64,000 nt of DNA from Liolophura sinensis (taxonomy: Eukaryota; Mollusca; Polyplacophora; Chitonida; Chitonidae): the NCBI RefSeq assembly GCF_032854445.1, contig NC_088300.1:63400984-63464983 (forward strand). The letters are read 5' to 3'. Below, one piece after another: positions 23,901 to 34,216 of the stretch. Positions within the stretch are counted from its first letter, which is position 1. Every line of letters starts with the position of its first letter. The notes beneath the pieces were generated by a model. It made no database searches, was not told the origin of the DNA, and worked only from the letters and a program-made list of their open reading frames with translations. Made by a program: the position numbers and the translations under genes.

Positions 23901-26900
23901 GTTGATACCAAAGAATACGGGTAAGAAGGTTTTAATGTGCTAGATATTAATGGAAATACATCAATTCTTCATTAATACATTTGATCATGTACATAAACAC
24001 ATGGATGTAGTTACTGCTGCTGCCCAACCCAATCTGGACTCATTGAAATAAACACAAAGCCAGAATGTCAGATTTAATACACTGGTCTTGAGAGTGTGAT
24101 TTTTATTGATAATAAAGGGACCTCCATGGCCAAGGGGGTTAGCATCACCACAACAGCCTCTCACCAAAACAGTCATAAGGTTCAAGTTCAGCTCATCCTA
24201 GGTTCCTCTGCGGCTATGGGAAGGGCTGCCAGCAACCTGTGAATGATGGTGTGTTTCCCGCGAGCTCTGTCCGATTTCCTCCCACCATGCCTTTTAAATG
24301 AAATATTTTTGAGTATGGAGTAAAACATCTATCAAATCAATAAAGAAATAAAACTGAGACCCAAGACACAAAAACTGAGACCCAAAACAAAAACTGAGAC
24401 CCAAAACAAAAACTGAGACCCAAGACAAAAACTGAGGCCCAAAACAAAAACTGAGACCCAAGACAAAAACTGAGACCTGTCCTGTGTGCTACTGTCATTT
24501 CATGATATTCATGCGGTGACATTGCTAGCTTTGAAAATCCTGCTGGTGTAAATTATTCATTTATGAGCGTTGGATTATTATATAAGCTATATATGCGTGT
24601 TCTTTTTTTTCTCCTAGAACTGACCAGGTGAAACTGGACTCTCAGCCAAAGGCCGTAGCAGCAGCAGAAGGTGGGCTGGCTGTGGTTGCATGTATCAGTG
24701 AGGTCAGTTTTGACAGTGTGATATGTAATATATCAGTTTGATTAAGGACTGGGACTGGATCTTTCAGCTGAAGCATCACTCTCAGCCAGTTGGCTCATGA
24801 CCAGTGAGGTTTCATGTTTCAATCCAGCTTCTGCTGGTTTCTCTGAATATTTAAAGTATACATGGAAAGGAACCATATAAAACAAAGATTATGTTTCTTT
24901 ACCAAATGAAGAAAATTATCCCCTGGCATTTTTGTTAAAAAAATGTCATTTTGGTAGTATTTTTATACCTGTTAATTACCCCTCTGTATTATGCATATTT
25001 TCCATCCACAGTCAGATTTCTTCAGAAATTATGTTATCGTGGAACTCTGTGAGCCCCGTGAACTGTGTCGCCACAGTGTGGGCAAGATGACCTGAACACG
25101 CATACCTGATGGCTTCTTCGGGCCAGCTTAGCGCCCCCTCCGCACTCCTACACCTGCCCCCATTTGGTCTGTCCCCCACAAAGTTCATTTTAAACAGGGA
25201 TCATTGTTGACGTCACTGCTGCATGCACTTAATTTCCGGACTGACCAACTGGGCCTTAAGAAAACTGTACTTTGAAGCCATTTTTACCCCCAAAAGTGAA
25301 AGTTGAAAAAGTTGTCTGTACTGTTATGTTATTACAAAGGATAATCTGCACATTAAGAAATGAAACCAAAGAATTTCATGTATCCTTTTAATTATATGAT
25401 TCCCTTTGTGTAACTACTTGCACAAATTGAGAAAATTGAAAGTGCCATCATATTATCAGTTTGGATCAATCATGCATGAGTTATAACCCAAGAACGTACC
25501 ATTTTCCAAGTACGTTACCCTAACCCTGATATGCCTTCTAATGGGACATCATGTTTCCAGTTGCTTTAACATGGCGCATCTCAGGGTGTCTTCAGCATTC
25601 CAGATTAAAAGTTGATCAAAACACTTTGAAGATTAATGGGGATGAAATGTGGTCAGAAACAGTCAATATTACTGTAACTTAGCTCATCTTAGGTGACAAC
25701 TTTCATAGTGCTTTCTTTGTTGGTTTTTCTGTGGACATGTTAAGTACCTAATTGCCAAATCATTTAGTAAATAATAATGCACTCTGGTGGGAACTTGTGG
25801 TTATTCTGTAAATTTGTCTTTGTGTGGTAGTTCTGTTTCACCTGTACATCATCAGAAACAGTTCAGCGTTGTGGGTTCTTTTTGTGCTGGTTTCTATTTT
25901 GTTTTATCTATTTTGTTTTATCAGGTTGTAGTTTTCCAAAACAAAAGGAAGGTGTTTACCCAAAAGGTGCCTTATGAGCCATCCAGTGTGGCGATTCACC
26001 CTGGCAAGACAGAAGTGGTAGTAGGGGGTGGTCAGAAGGTAAGTGAAAAGGGGGATGTACCTACACCTGTTGTTAGTGTCTCACATCTCAGCCCACCCCA
26101 CCCAGACAGAACAGAGGGGTCATAGGTTAAGTGAAATGGGAGATATATCTACATCTGTGTTAGTGTTTCACATCTCAGCACACCCAGACAGAACAGAGGG
26201 GTCAGAGGGTAAGTGGTTAGGGGGGTGTACCTACACCTGTGTTAGTGACTCACATCTCAGCACACCCAGACAGAACAGAGGGGTCAGAGGGTAAGTGGTT
26301 AGGGGGATGTACCTACACCTGTGTTAGTGTCTCACATCTCAGCCCACCAGACAGAACTGAGGGGTCAGAGGGTAAGTGGTTAGGGGGATGTACCTACACT
26401 TGTGTTAGTGTCTCACATCTCAGCACACCCAGACAGAATAGATGGGTCAGAGGGTAAGTGGTTAGGGAAATATACCTACACCTGTGTTAGTGTCTCACAT
26501 CTCAGCCCAACCAGAGAGAACAGAGGGGTCAGAGGGTAAGTGAAAAGGGGGACGTACCTACACGTGTGTTAGCATCTCACATCTCAGCACACCCAGACAG
26601 AAGAGAGGGGTCAGAGAGTAAGTGAAAAGGGGGATGTACCTACACGTGTGTTAGCATCTCACATCTCAGCACACCCAGACAGAAGAGAGAGGTCAGAGAG
26701 TAAGTGAAAAGGGGGACATACCTACACGTCTGTTAGCATCTCACATCTCAGCACACCCAGACAGAAGAGAGGGGGCAGAGAGTAAGTGAAAAGGGGGACG
26801 TACCTACACGTGTGTTAGCATCTCACATCTCAGCACACCCAGACAGAAGAGAGGGGTCAGAGAGTAAGTGAAAGGGGGATGTACCTACACGTGTGTTAGA

Positions 26901-29377
26901 GTAAGTGGTTAGAGGGATGTACCTACACCTGTGTTAGTGTCTCAACATATCTTTGGAGGAGGTGACGTTGTGGAGGCTTTATTTGTCAGGGAGCACTACA
27001 TGCATGGCATTGATTAATTGAATATTTTCAACTTTGCTCTACCTCAGGAGTATTACAGTTATACATAGATTGTTTGGACATGGTATTCGTAAGGACAAAG
27101 CATAATGACAGGTCCCAAATTATAGCAGCTTGAAACATTTCCCGTTTTCACTTGAAGTGACCTAGTTCAAATGTCTGAAGAACACCTTCATGATCAAGCT
27201 CAGTTTGTATGTTCCACAGGTAAATGGTATTTGTTTTGTTACACTTTTAGGATATGGCTATCCATGTGTATGAGTTGAACAACAACACCCTGGTGGAGAA
27301 AACTGACGTGGAGTTGAAGATGGGAGGTCAGATAACCGATCTGAAGTATTCACCTGACGGTGCTTACCTGGCTAGCTGTGATACCAACAGACGCCTCACT
27401 GTCTTCAAGATGCCTTCCTATGAGGTAAATAAGAACTTGCTTGCCTGAGGGTAGAGGTAGACGAAGAAACAGGCAGCCTTGTTTCAGCATCACCTGTGTC
27501 TGACATTATGTATGTAATGTTAGGCATTTCGGTATTTGGGAAAAGCAGCGCAAGAATATACTGGTCATGCAATAACTGCTTTGAGTTGGTATCCATACTA
27601 TAACTGCTGCAAGCTGGTATCCATGCAATAACTGCTTCAAGTTGGTATCCATGCAATAACTGCTTCAAGTTGGTATCCATTCAATAACTGCTTCAAGTTT
27701 GTATCCATGCAATAACTGCTTCAAGTTGGTATCTATGCAATAACTGCTTAAGTTGTATCCATGCAGTAACTGCTTCAAGTTGGTATCCATGCAATAACTG
27801 CTTCGAGTTGGTATCCATGCAATAACTGCTTAAGTTGTATCCATGCAATAACTGCTTCAAGCTTTATCCATACAATAACTGCTTCAAGTTGGTATCCATG
27901 CAATAACTGCTAAAGTTGTATCCATGCTATAACTGCTGCAAGCTGGTATCTATGCAATAACTGCTTCAAGTTGGTTTGTATCTGTGTTATAACTGCTGCA
28001 AGCTGGTATCCATGCAATAACTGATTTAAGTTGGTAGCCATGCACTAGTTGAATCAAGTTGGTTTCCATGCTTTAAATTGCCTGATTTTGCCTAAATTTT
28101 AGGGGAAATTCATGCCGCTCAAATCAAGTTTGAAAACTGCCTTGCTCCTTGTATACTTCTGCATATTTAGTGTAGGATATAAATTATAGACTTTCTAAAA
28201 TTATATCTGTGTATTTTCTTGTATGTTCACTCAGATATATCTTTGGTAACAAGTTAACTTGGAGTCAAACAAGATATTTATTTATTTATTTGATTAATGT
28301 TTTATGCCATATGGGTACTCAAAAATATGTCACTTATATAACGGTGGCCAGCCTTCCTATGTATGGCCGGAGAGGAAGCTAGCATGAGCTGGACTTGAAC
28401 TTACAGCAATTGCATTGGTGAGAGTAAACAGGAAAGAGAATTGGCTTGTTTGAATATATCCTTAATATTGCACATGTATATTTACACAAATCTGTGTTTT
28501 GTAGCAATTTTACCAGGGCACTCATCACACGGCTCGCATCAACAGTGTGGCCTGGACCTCTGACTCGGCCCATCTAGTCACTGGCAGTCTGGACACTAAC
28601 ATTATAGTGTGGAACATGAGCAAGATGGCCTCTCCATATGTCATTAGAAGTAAGTCCAATACTCTGCATGCAGTCTACATTCCTCAGTGCCAAGCGTCAG
28701 AGTGTAATTTTGACAGAATATGAGGTTTCTAAGGTTACAGTATCATAGCAACATGTTGACATCCCCCTGTGGCATATCACTTCTTGTTTCAAGGCATATT
28801 AAGGCATGTTTGTAGTTCAACATATGCTTGAATTAAACAACAGTGAAAGTATCCTGTAAACTGGATCTGAATTATGTATTTCAGTATAATTTGGCAGAGT
28901 GCAAAATGGAGAAATACTGCTAGATTTTGCTGAACCTTAAGTGTAATACATGTATCTACAATATTATTGTGCGTCTCTCTCAAGAATTAAGTGTTTGCAA
29001 TACAGTCAATCCAATACATTGTATAATGAGGATGAGATGCGTTGGAGCTGTGTCCATTGTCCTGCTACACGTGCTACACTTTAACGTGACCCAATGTCTT
29101 AGTTATAAGTAGAATTAGCTTGGTTGTTGGTATTCTTATTCCAGTGCTCATTCCAGAAAGAGACTTAGGAGTATGAAGCTATTAGCTGGCAAGGACTGTG
29201 TTTGCCTTTATACTTCATTCATCTCCATGTCACAACTACGAATGTTTGAGTATTTTGTTTTCTGCTACAGGTGCTCACCTACAGAGTAACATAACCCGTG
29301 TGGCCTGGATAACGGATAACACAGTGGTGTCCGTGGCTCAGGATAGCACTGTGCGTCAGTGGGACATAGCCCACTAA
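8966..29377 (+). CDS. WDR1: WD repeat protein 1 / actin-interacting protein 1 (AIP1)
   Basis: Works with ADF/cofilin to sever and disassemble actin filaments in the cytoplasm. Sixteen exons join in frame (1818 nt, 605 aa; human protein 606 aa): 8966-8990, 10335-10456, 11554-11644, 14391-14538, 17768-17948, 18415-18492, 20806-20883, 21574-21665, 22439-22580, 23241-23322, 23767-23920, 24618-24702, 25925-26038, 27251-27424, 28505-28649, 29271-29377. The protein should fold as two seven-bladed WD propellers. Typical blade ends are [47 protein letters not shown] and the C-terminal TVRQWDIAH. Strongly conserved blocks include [21 protein letters not shown] and [12 protein letters not shown]. Fourteen introns are GT-AG; intron 10 is AT-AC (U12 class). 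The N-terminal 8 residues (MGDTEIVP) come from a short first exon and are less certain than the rest. Confidence 0.96.
9905..10090 (-). mobile_element. SINE family A, truncated
   Basis: Reverse-oriented core and head in WDR1 intron 1, with no recognisable tail. It contains ggtgggaggaatccagagag, ggaagccaacatgag and an inverted B-box-like region (tttgaactcacag). It is strongly diverged. Confidence 0.7.
11700..11840. repeat. 29-bp tandem repeat, WDR1 intron 3
   Basis: About five imperfect copies of a unit containing gtgacctgagattacctttg and gcattaaat. It shares the tgacctgag word with the longer 24-bp array that begins 40 bp further on, so the two may have a common origin. Confidence 0.75.
11880..13012. 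repeat. 24-bp minisatellite, WDR1 intron 3
   Basis: Unit gatgacctgaggaatgtttg plus ttgt (24 bp). About a dozen near-identical copies lie at 11900-12200, and the array then decays over another 800 bp into recognisable but mutated copies (gatgacctgagtaatgtttg and variants). The homogeneous left end and diverged right end suggest recent expansion on the left. Short open frames across it come from the period being a multiple of three. Confidence 0.9.
14539..17767. other. WDR1 intron 4, nothing recognised
   Basis: A 3.2-kb GT-AG intron between clear WDR1 exons. I see no SINE, no convincing inverted termini and no coding frame with known similarity. Its base composition in 14860-17200 is more mixed than that of the other introns, so an old unrecognised insertion is possible. 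Confidence 0.4.
18012..18148 (+). mobile_element. SINE family A, 5'-truncated
   Basis: Core and tail only, in WDR1 intron 5: cagcaacctgcagatggttg, then gtgaaatattctcgagtatg, then ttaaataaataaa. Confidence 0.78.
18550..19775. repeat. Degenerate gtcagaaaagggt repeat split by a spacer
   Basis: Two blocks in WDR1 intron 6, at about 18550-18700 and 19555-19775, consist of irregular copies of a unit with gtcagaaaagggt followed by variable pyrimidine-rich sequence. About 850 bp of unrelated sequence lies between them, as if an element had inserted into one older array. Confidence 0.55.
20122..20350 (-). mobile_element. SINE family A, WDR1 intron 6
   Basis: Reverse copy with tail tatttatttatttgattggt, a well-preserved core (cattatggtgggtggaaacc) and head down to ctcctgggtcattat. 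It is close to consensus and so probably young. Confidence 0.88.
20684..20772. repeat. 22-bp tandem repeat upstream of WDR1 exon 7
   Basis: Four copies of accagtgctctgtacaatca plus aa, ending about 35 nt before the exon 7 acceptor (20805). It therefore overlaps the region where the intron 6 branch point is expected. Confidence 0.85.
21767..22024 (+). mobile_element. SINE family A, full length
   Basis: The most complete copy in the window, in WDR1 intron 8. The head is gcctccgtggctcagttggt with tagcgcgctagcgcag, then B-box-like gttcaagtcc, core, and tail gaaatattcttgagtacgac with caccaaccatataaataaat. The tRNA-like promoter boxes show its RNA polymerase III origin. Confidence 0.92.
22305..22398 (+). 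mobile_element. SINE family A tail fragment
   Basis: Degraded 3' end in WDR1 intron 8: ctcactctaatgctgaccgc, then aaatatttttgagtacacca. It ends 40 nt before the exon 9 acceptor. Confidence 0.55.
22901..23081. mobile_element. Short inverted-repeat element (MITE-like), copy 2
   Basis: Begins tagttcctcaactttttctc and ends aaaaggttgaagaattacag, in WDR1 intron 9. It is flanked on both sides by related ~38-bp sequences (tatatgtgatgcaaact... at 22863 and catatgtgatgcaaata... at 23097). Confidence 0.65.
23323..23766 (+). other. WDR1: U12-type AT-AC intron (WDR1 intron 10)
   Basis: The 444-nt intron begins ATATCCTTG and ends TTCCCAC. The minor-spliceosome branch motif TCCTTAAC lies at 23751-23758, about 9 nt from the 3' end. 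All three match the U12 AT-AC consensus (ATATCCTT, TTCCTTRAC, YCCAC), with at most one mismatch each. The splice joins exon 10 (ending ...GATGCTCTCATCA) to exon 11 (starting ATTACTGGGAC) through a split Asn codon and gives [12 protein letters not shown], which matches the WD blade in other AIP1 proteins. No GT-AG pair restores this frame. Confidence 0.93.
24116..24352 (+). mobile_element. SINE family A, diverged
   Basis: Forward copy in WDR1 intron 11 with a degraded tRNA-like head (gggacctccatggccaaggg), B-box-like gttcaagttc, core and tail (tgaaatatttttgagtatgg). The A-rich end runs directly into the following 19-bp tandem repeat. Confidence 0.8.
24350..24480. repeat. 19-bp tandem repeat next to a SINE tail
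   Basis: About seven copies of aaaactgagacccaaaaca-like units. The array starts in the A-rich tail of the SINE at 24116-24352, and may have grown from it. Confidence 0.85.
26032..26935 (+). repeat. ~82-bp minisatellite containing copies of the WDR1 exon 13 donor
   Basis: About eleven units, each beginning with a version of ggtcagagggtaagtg and continuing with ggggatgtacctacac, ctcacatctcagcacaccc and agacagaacagaggg. The first unit is the real exon 13/intron 13 junction (ggtcagaag/gtaagtg at 26038/26039). Later units keep an intact gtaagt at about 81-83-bp spacing, except the second (gttaagt). Reading from exon 13 into the array meets a TAG within the first unit (near 26127). Confidence 0.92.
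27560..28075. repeat. 28-bp minisatellite, WDR1 intron 14
   Basis: About 18 imperfect copies of a unit containing gcaataactgcttcaagttg and gtatccat. Shorter variants (taagttgtatcc) are interspersed, which suggests unequal exchange. No coding value. Confidence 0.88.
28268..28428 (-). mobile_element. SINE family A with internal deletion
   Basis: Reverse copy in WDR1 intron 14. The tail (tatttatttatttatttgat) and head side (gaggaagctagcatgagctg) are present, but most of the core is missing between ggtggccag and ccttcctatg. Confidence 0.8.
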
Positions 29378-31260
29378 ACCCAGCACCATTACAAGCTGAC
29401 TCTCCAGACAATAGCCTTATTTCTAACACTAATAGTAACCTTGAACCAATTTATAAAGTAATCAAGGCTTGTCTCAACTCTCCATAATCATGACCTCACC
29501 CTTTTCTGCCAATCTCTGATATACGGCATGCTATGTTTTGGGGGTTTTAGCTTTTCAAATTAGTGAAAGAAATTTCATGAGTTAAAAGTTGATAATATTT
29601 CTGAGATCTCATATTTACTGATTTGTGTCTGGTTAGTTTTTTTCATTGAAATAAATGCAAATGGAACATGTTCACATTAGAAAAACATGCTTCTGGAGTC
29701 TTTCAGACCTGTTCAAAGGGTAGATATGCAAATGTTGCCTAGATTAATTTAAAAGCAGTTGAGTTTGGGCTGATAACCTAAATGAATTGCTGAAGAGCAG
29801 TAGTATGACTGAAAATCGAATATAAAATGTATTGCTATTTAATCAACTTGTTTAGTCTATGATAGCTTTGTGCAATCAGATCTTGGTATACCGACACTTC
29901 AGCACTCGAATTTCAGGCAAAGGGAAGTTCTCCATTACCACGTTGTACCATGTAAATTTTTAAGGTTTTATAGGTTTAGGACGATCACATACTGTTTCCT
30001 GCAGTATCACCAACAGGATTTGGCCAGAAAATGTCATATAAGTGCCCCAGCTAATACATCTGCTTCCGTATCTTTTTTTGTAAATTTTATTACTGTGTAT
30101 ATACAAATATATATATGGAGACTTAGCTGCCTGATGAACTTGTACATTTATGTATGGTTTATATAGAGGAGCTGGTGATGATTGTACCCGGATACATGTT
30201 TAGATATAAGCACTACTGTGTTTTCAGCTGCAGGGTTAGTAGTTATTTGTTGCTATTAAATAGTATATGCATTTTCAACTGTATTTATTTCCGAAATTTC
30301 CTGTATCATGATTATGATTGATTTGTATACAAATGTAAATGGTTGAAGACCACCATACTGGTTTTATGTACACAGTTGTATGCATGAGGAAGATCTAGGC
30401 GTAGTGGTTAACAAGCTAATTTAGTATGGATTAATTTGGGTCATCACTGAAAAATGGCAGTTAAGGACAAAATGAATTGCTGCAACTTCATCCTCCTTGT
30501 AGTGGGAGGTGTAAAAGTTTTCGATATGCAGTAGACATGACAGGAGGATGTTTGATCAAACGCTGTGTTTAATTGCATTCTTCATCATCTGTAGTGTAAA
30601 GATCGAATGTTCAGGAAATCAGACAAATGTTCAAGTTTTAATTTGCTAACAAGTGTTAAATGTTGAACACGTTTTATTGCTCTTTTTATAAAAGTAAGAC
30701 AAAATTCATGCTGAGCCTCATCTTCACAATCTGGGCTGCCAGCACCCCATTTCATGCTGCACAGGTGATGGTGTACACGTGTGATAACTATTGCTATCAG
30801 GATTGTAGACATAAGTTTAGCTTCAGTGAACTTTGTTCAAGGTTTCTGGGATGTCTAAATGGGGCTAACCAGCCATCTGCAGGGGGAAGCAAATCTTATA
30901 ACTGATGGGACAGCCATGCCCTCTGCTTACCTGAATAACAATATCAAGTGATTCATGATCATTGAATTGTTATTGAAATACTAGGCAATAACTTATTTAA
31001 GTAGGCAGAGGGCATTGCAATCCCAGCAGTTACTACCCTTTTTCTCCTTGATTTGTCTTCCTTTTCAGAGGGCTGGTGAGCCCAATTTAAGTTCCAGTCT
31101 GTCTAAGTACATGTATGCTGGGGGTTATTATGCTATTAAGGCTGTTTTAATAGTGTAACAGAGAGCACACAAACGTCCACAAAGCTTCATAAAAAACACA
31201 TGGAACTCGCTGTATTTTTATACAAAATAAACCAAGACCTTTAATACAGCCATGTTTTGT
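29378..31260 (+). other. WDR1: WDR1 3' UTR with alternative poly(A) signals
   Basis: There is no coding frame of note after the WDR1 stop. A proximal AATAAA is at 29650-29655 and an ATTAAA near 30256. A distal AATAAA at 31226-31231 is followed by T/G-rich sequence (catgttttgtgttttcactg), as expected downstream of a cleavage site. The 3' UTR could therefore be about 0.3, 0.9 or 1.9 kb. A long imperfect hairpin lies at 30906-31024. The choice between signals is inferred. Confidence 0.5.
30906..31024. repeat. Long imperfect inverted repeat
   Basis: The left arm tgggacagccatgccctctg and following cttacctgaataa pair with the right arm ttatttaagtaggcagaggg and following cattgcaatccca. About 33-bp arms with few mismatches enclose a ~50-bp AT-rich loop. 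Confidence 0.7.
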
Positions 31261-31334
31261 GTTTTCACTGTTCTGTTAAACAAGCCAATTGCCTATCATA
31301 GACCCTCCTTCCAGCCAGAAGATTGGCAATTATG

Positions 31335-31415
31335 AGCGAACAGAGGCCCTATCTGGCTCAGATAGTTGAAAACTAACTTGCTGCGACATTTGGGCGGTTG
31401 ACCTATCGGGTGTTC
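31335..31415 (+). mobile_element. tRNA-like SINE head fragment
   Basis: The phrase ctggctcagatagttgaaaa with the following ~50 bp resembles the head at 52650 (ctggctcagatgttcaaaag). It is probably a relic of a third tRNA-derived SINE family; no tail is seen. Confidence 0.35.
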
Positions 31416-32034
31416 TTGTCAAGAGACATGCCAAGGGACATAAGTCAAGATTCATTTTCAATATGCTTCCGGGACAGTGGTACATGTAGACACATAAGCA
31501 ATGAAGTTTGCGATGTAGTTTTGTAGATATAGCCATCTAGAAAACCAAACATCACAAAGGGGCACAGTGCTAATACTTTTGCTATTATGGATCCATATTC
31601 AATAGGGGAGTGACAAGGTCACTCTTTTGTTGCTAAATGTAAAAATAGTCTTTCTGAATCATGTAACTTGTGAACACTGTTGGTCATCTTTTGTGGACAT
31701 TAATTTAGCAATCACCTGTCCCACGATGTTCTGGATACACAAATGACTCCGCTTTCCTTCAGGAACTTGTTCACAAACTTGTTTCTCAACTTTCTTCATC
31801 ATTCGTCTAAACTTATAAAACTTCAGATACCCATGTAAATGTAATCAAAATTAGATGCCTATCATTTCTTGCAGGTCACATGGTATAAGAAGACATTTTT
31901 TACCTTCTGCAATAGGAGTCCAAATTTGAAACTATCGCTTTCTGAGCTAGTGGTAAATACAGAAGCACCTCAATTTCTGTGAACAAAGTGTTGATACACA
32001 AAGTTCACAGATGGACAATGCCATGCCATAATAT

Positions 32035-32395
32035 ACGTATGTATGCTTGGGGTTTAATGTGGTACAAAATTTTCCGACGAGCAGTCACTAATTACGTGTA
32101 CTTACATTGTTTCCTCTTGTGGCAGGGCAAGTCATGCCGCCAAAGTGCTGCTGCCACTGATGTATCATGCCGAAGACACCAAACATGACACCTCACCCAA
32201 TCACATTGTAATGACACTGGGTCAACAAGTCCTGTTTCCTTGCTCTAACCTCTCAGTCCGGAACACTAAGTGAGACAATATCAAGTACCATTTTTTAAAG
32301 TCTTTGGTATGACCTAACCCGGGTTTGATCCCAGGATCTCTCGACTTTGAGGCAGACATGGTCACCCTTAGGCCACCAAATCAGGCCCCATGCCA
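32035..32395 (-). mobile_element. SINE family B, near full length
   Basis: Reverse-oriented tRNA-derived element. Its tail end (tgcttggggtttaatgtggt) is at the left; the middle contains tgtggcagggcaagtcatgc and gacacctcacccaatcacat. The head at the right reads, on the minus strand, ggtggcctaagggtgaccat with a B-box-like gggatcaaaccc. It lies between the convergent ends of WDR1 and CLINT1. Confidence 0.78.
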
Positions 32396-32644
32396 TAATG
32401 GAAATACAATCGATCATTAATGACTTGAGTATGGCATTAACACTAAACTAACAAATAAACAATTAGGCAAAGTACTAGGCTGGCTGTTTTCTGTATACTG
32501 AGACAGAGGCACCTGTTAGTATGACATCGATCTTTGTTGGGCGACAAACTGGGTATCCTGTATTCTCAATGTCTGTACTTGATCTAAAACCAATGACAAT
32601 TCTGTGCTACTACAGCCCACAGTAATGAATAACAGCTACACATG

Positions 32645-34093
32645 TACAATTCTTCATATTTATCTTTATTCTGTAGAGACAATATATACATGTATACACA
32701 TATAAAGTCTTCAATCTGTACACAAGATTATTCCAAGGCTCATATACACCACAGAAAATACCTTTTTTTAGTATATATACACTAAAATAATCAGATATAT
32801 GTAACGCCTAACCTGTATACATGTGGATATAACAAGAATTAAAAATGTATTCTTGGTATAAATAATAGCATCACCTGTCTTAAGAGTTAGAGGAATGTTC
32901 AAAAATGAAATCCATGATTTTAAACCCATGAGGATGACATCAAACAGCGCAAGAGTGATCGCTATGCACTGTTTGGGTTAATATTGTGCATGGCTCTTTG
33001 ACTAGCTTCTGTCATGTCAAAAAAGAATGAAAGCCTGCACGAAATCCAGCCATACATTTTCATCTTTACTAATGTGGAAACTACTTGGTCCCTCAAGTCA
33101 ATAAGTCAATGGTAAGGCTTATGTCAATGTATTTGTACTTCTAACACGCCATTTATCTGCCAGACACTTGTGCTTAAACTTGTACAAGTGCCATTGCTGC
33201 TAAAACACTATATTATAGTCCTGATCAATAAAACTTTAGTCATCATTACCAATCCGGGATAACACCTCACACGCAATATGAGAGCCAAAACTGATTATTT
33301 CTGATACAACTAGAGAGTTCAAGAAAACTTTAACACAAAGCTTGAGAATAGGTGATTGGCATTTTGAAAACATGAAGTGGCAGTACCTATACCGCCGTAC
33401 TTCATATAAATAAAGTAGGGTTACTGGAGTAGAGAAATCTTGCTCCATTATTATTAAGCATAGACAACATCTGCCTTATCACTTCCTCAAAAGGGGTGTT
33501 ATCAAAAATATCAGGCACAGACTCTATCTTCAGGGTTGTAACATATGCACATTACATGCCCTTACTTTTTACATGAGCAACATGTTCAACAACATAATAC
33601 ATATACATGCAACATGCCTATAATGTTGTAAACTTGTCCTCAGTGCCGACACCATAACAGTCTAACTACCATACTTGTGGTCATTAATCAAAAACAGCTT
33701 TGTACGCAAAACATCCCAGGTGTAACATTTAACTTCATACTAAAAACTTTTTACAGCGGTAGATTACCCCCAGGGCTCCCGTAACTACCGCGACAACCAT
33801 GGCAGTTACTTGTTCTTAATGTTTGGAGGGCTTCATTTAATTTTTACCCAGGGTAGTTTTCTGATATGTCAGCACCTTCATGGTACAGAGGTGACCCGAA
33901 GTGAATTTGACCCAACTACCATCAACCTTGCACAGTGCTCGTGGCTAACTTCACTTTTACTGCAGAACAGACAGTATCTCTCCCAGAGACCATTAAGAAG
34001 CGTTGCCCACACATTTTCTATGTAAAAGAGATCACACCTCTCCTGTATCCTTCACGTCTAGGGTAAGCTGAACTAAGTGGCTATTGCGGGTAC

Positions 34094-34128
<35 letters not shown>

Positions 34129-34216
34129 GGTATGTAATGTGTCGTTTGGGTAAATGTCACCTGCGGTTCGATCACAGTAACTTTGGAGTGAAGGGTGGTT
34201 ATTAATGACTTGTGGT
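32645..34216 (-). other. CLINT1: CLINT1 3' UTR and poly(A) signal
   Basis: The minus-strand sequence after the CLINT1 stop has no further coding exon. A minus-strand AATAAA at 32670-32665 is the best polyadenylation signal, giving a 3' UTR of about 1.55 kb. A simple CA/TA repeat lies at about 34095-34130. Confidence 0.5.

Noticed and set aside
26043-26457. Open frames with SHLSPP and RTEGS repeats
   Set aside because: They lie in the intronic 82-bp minisatellite after the exon 13 donor; the true exon ends at 26038.
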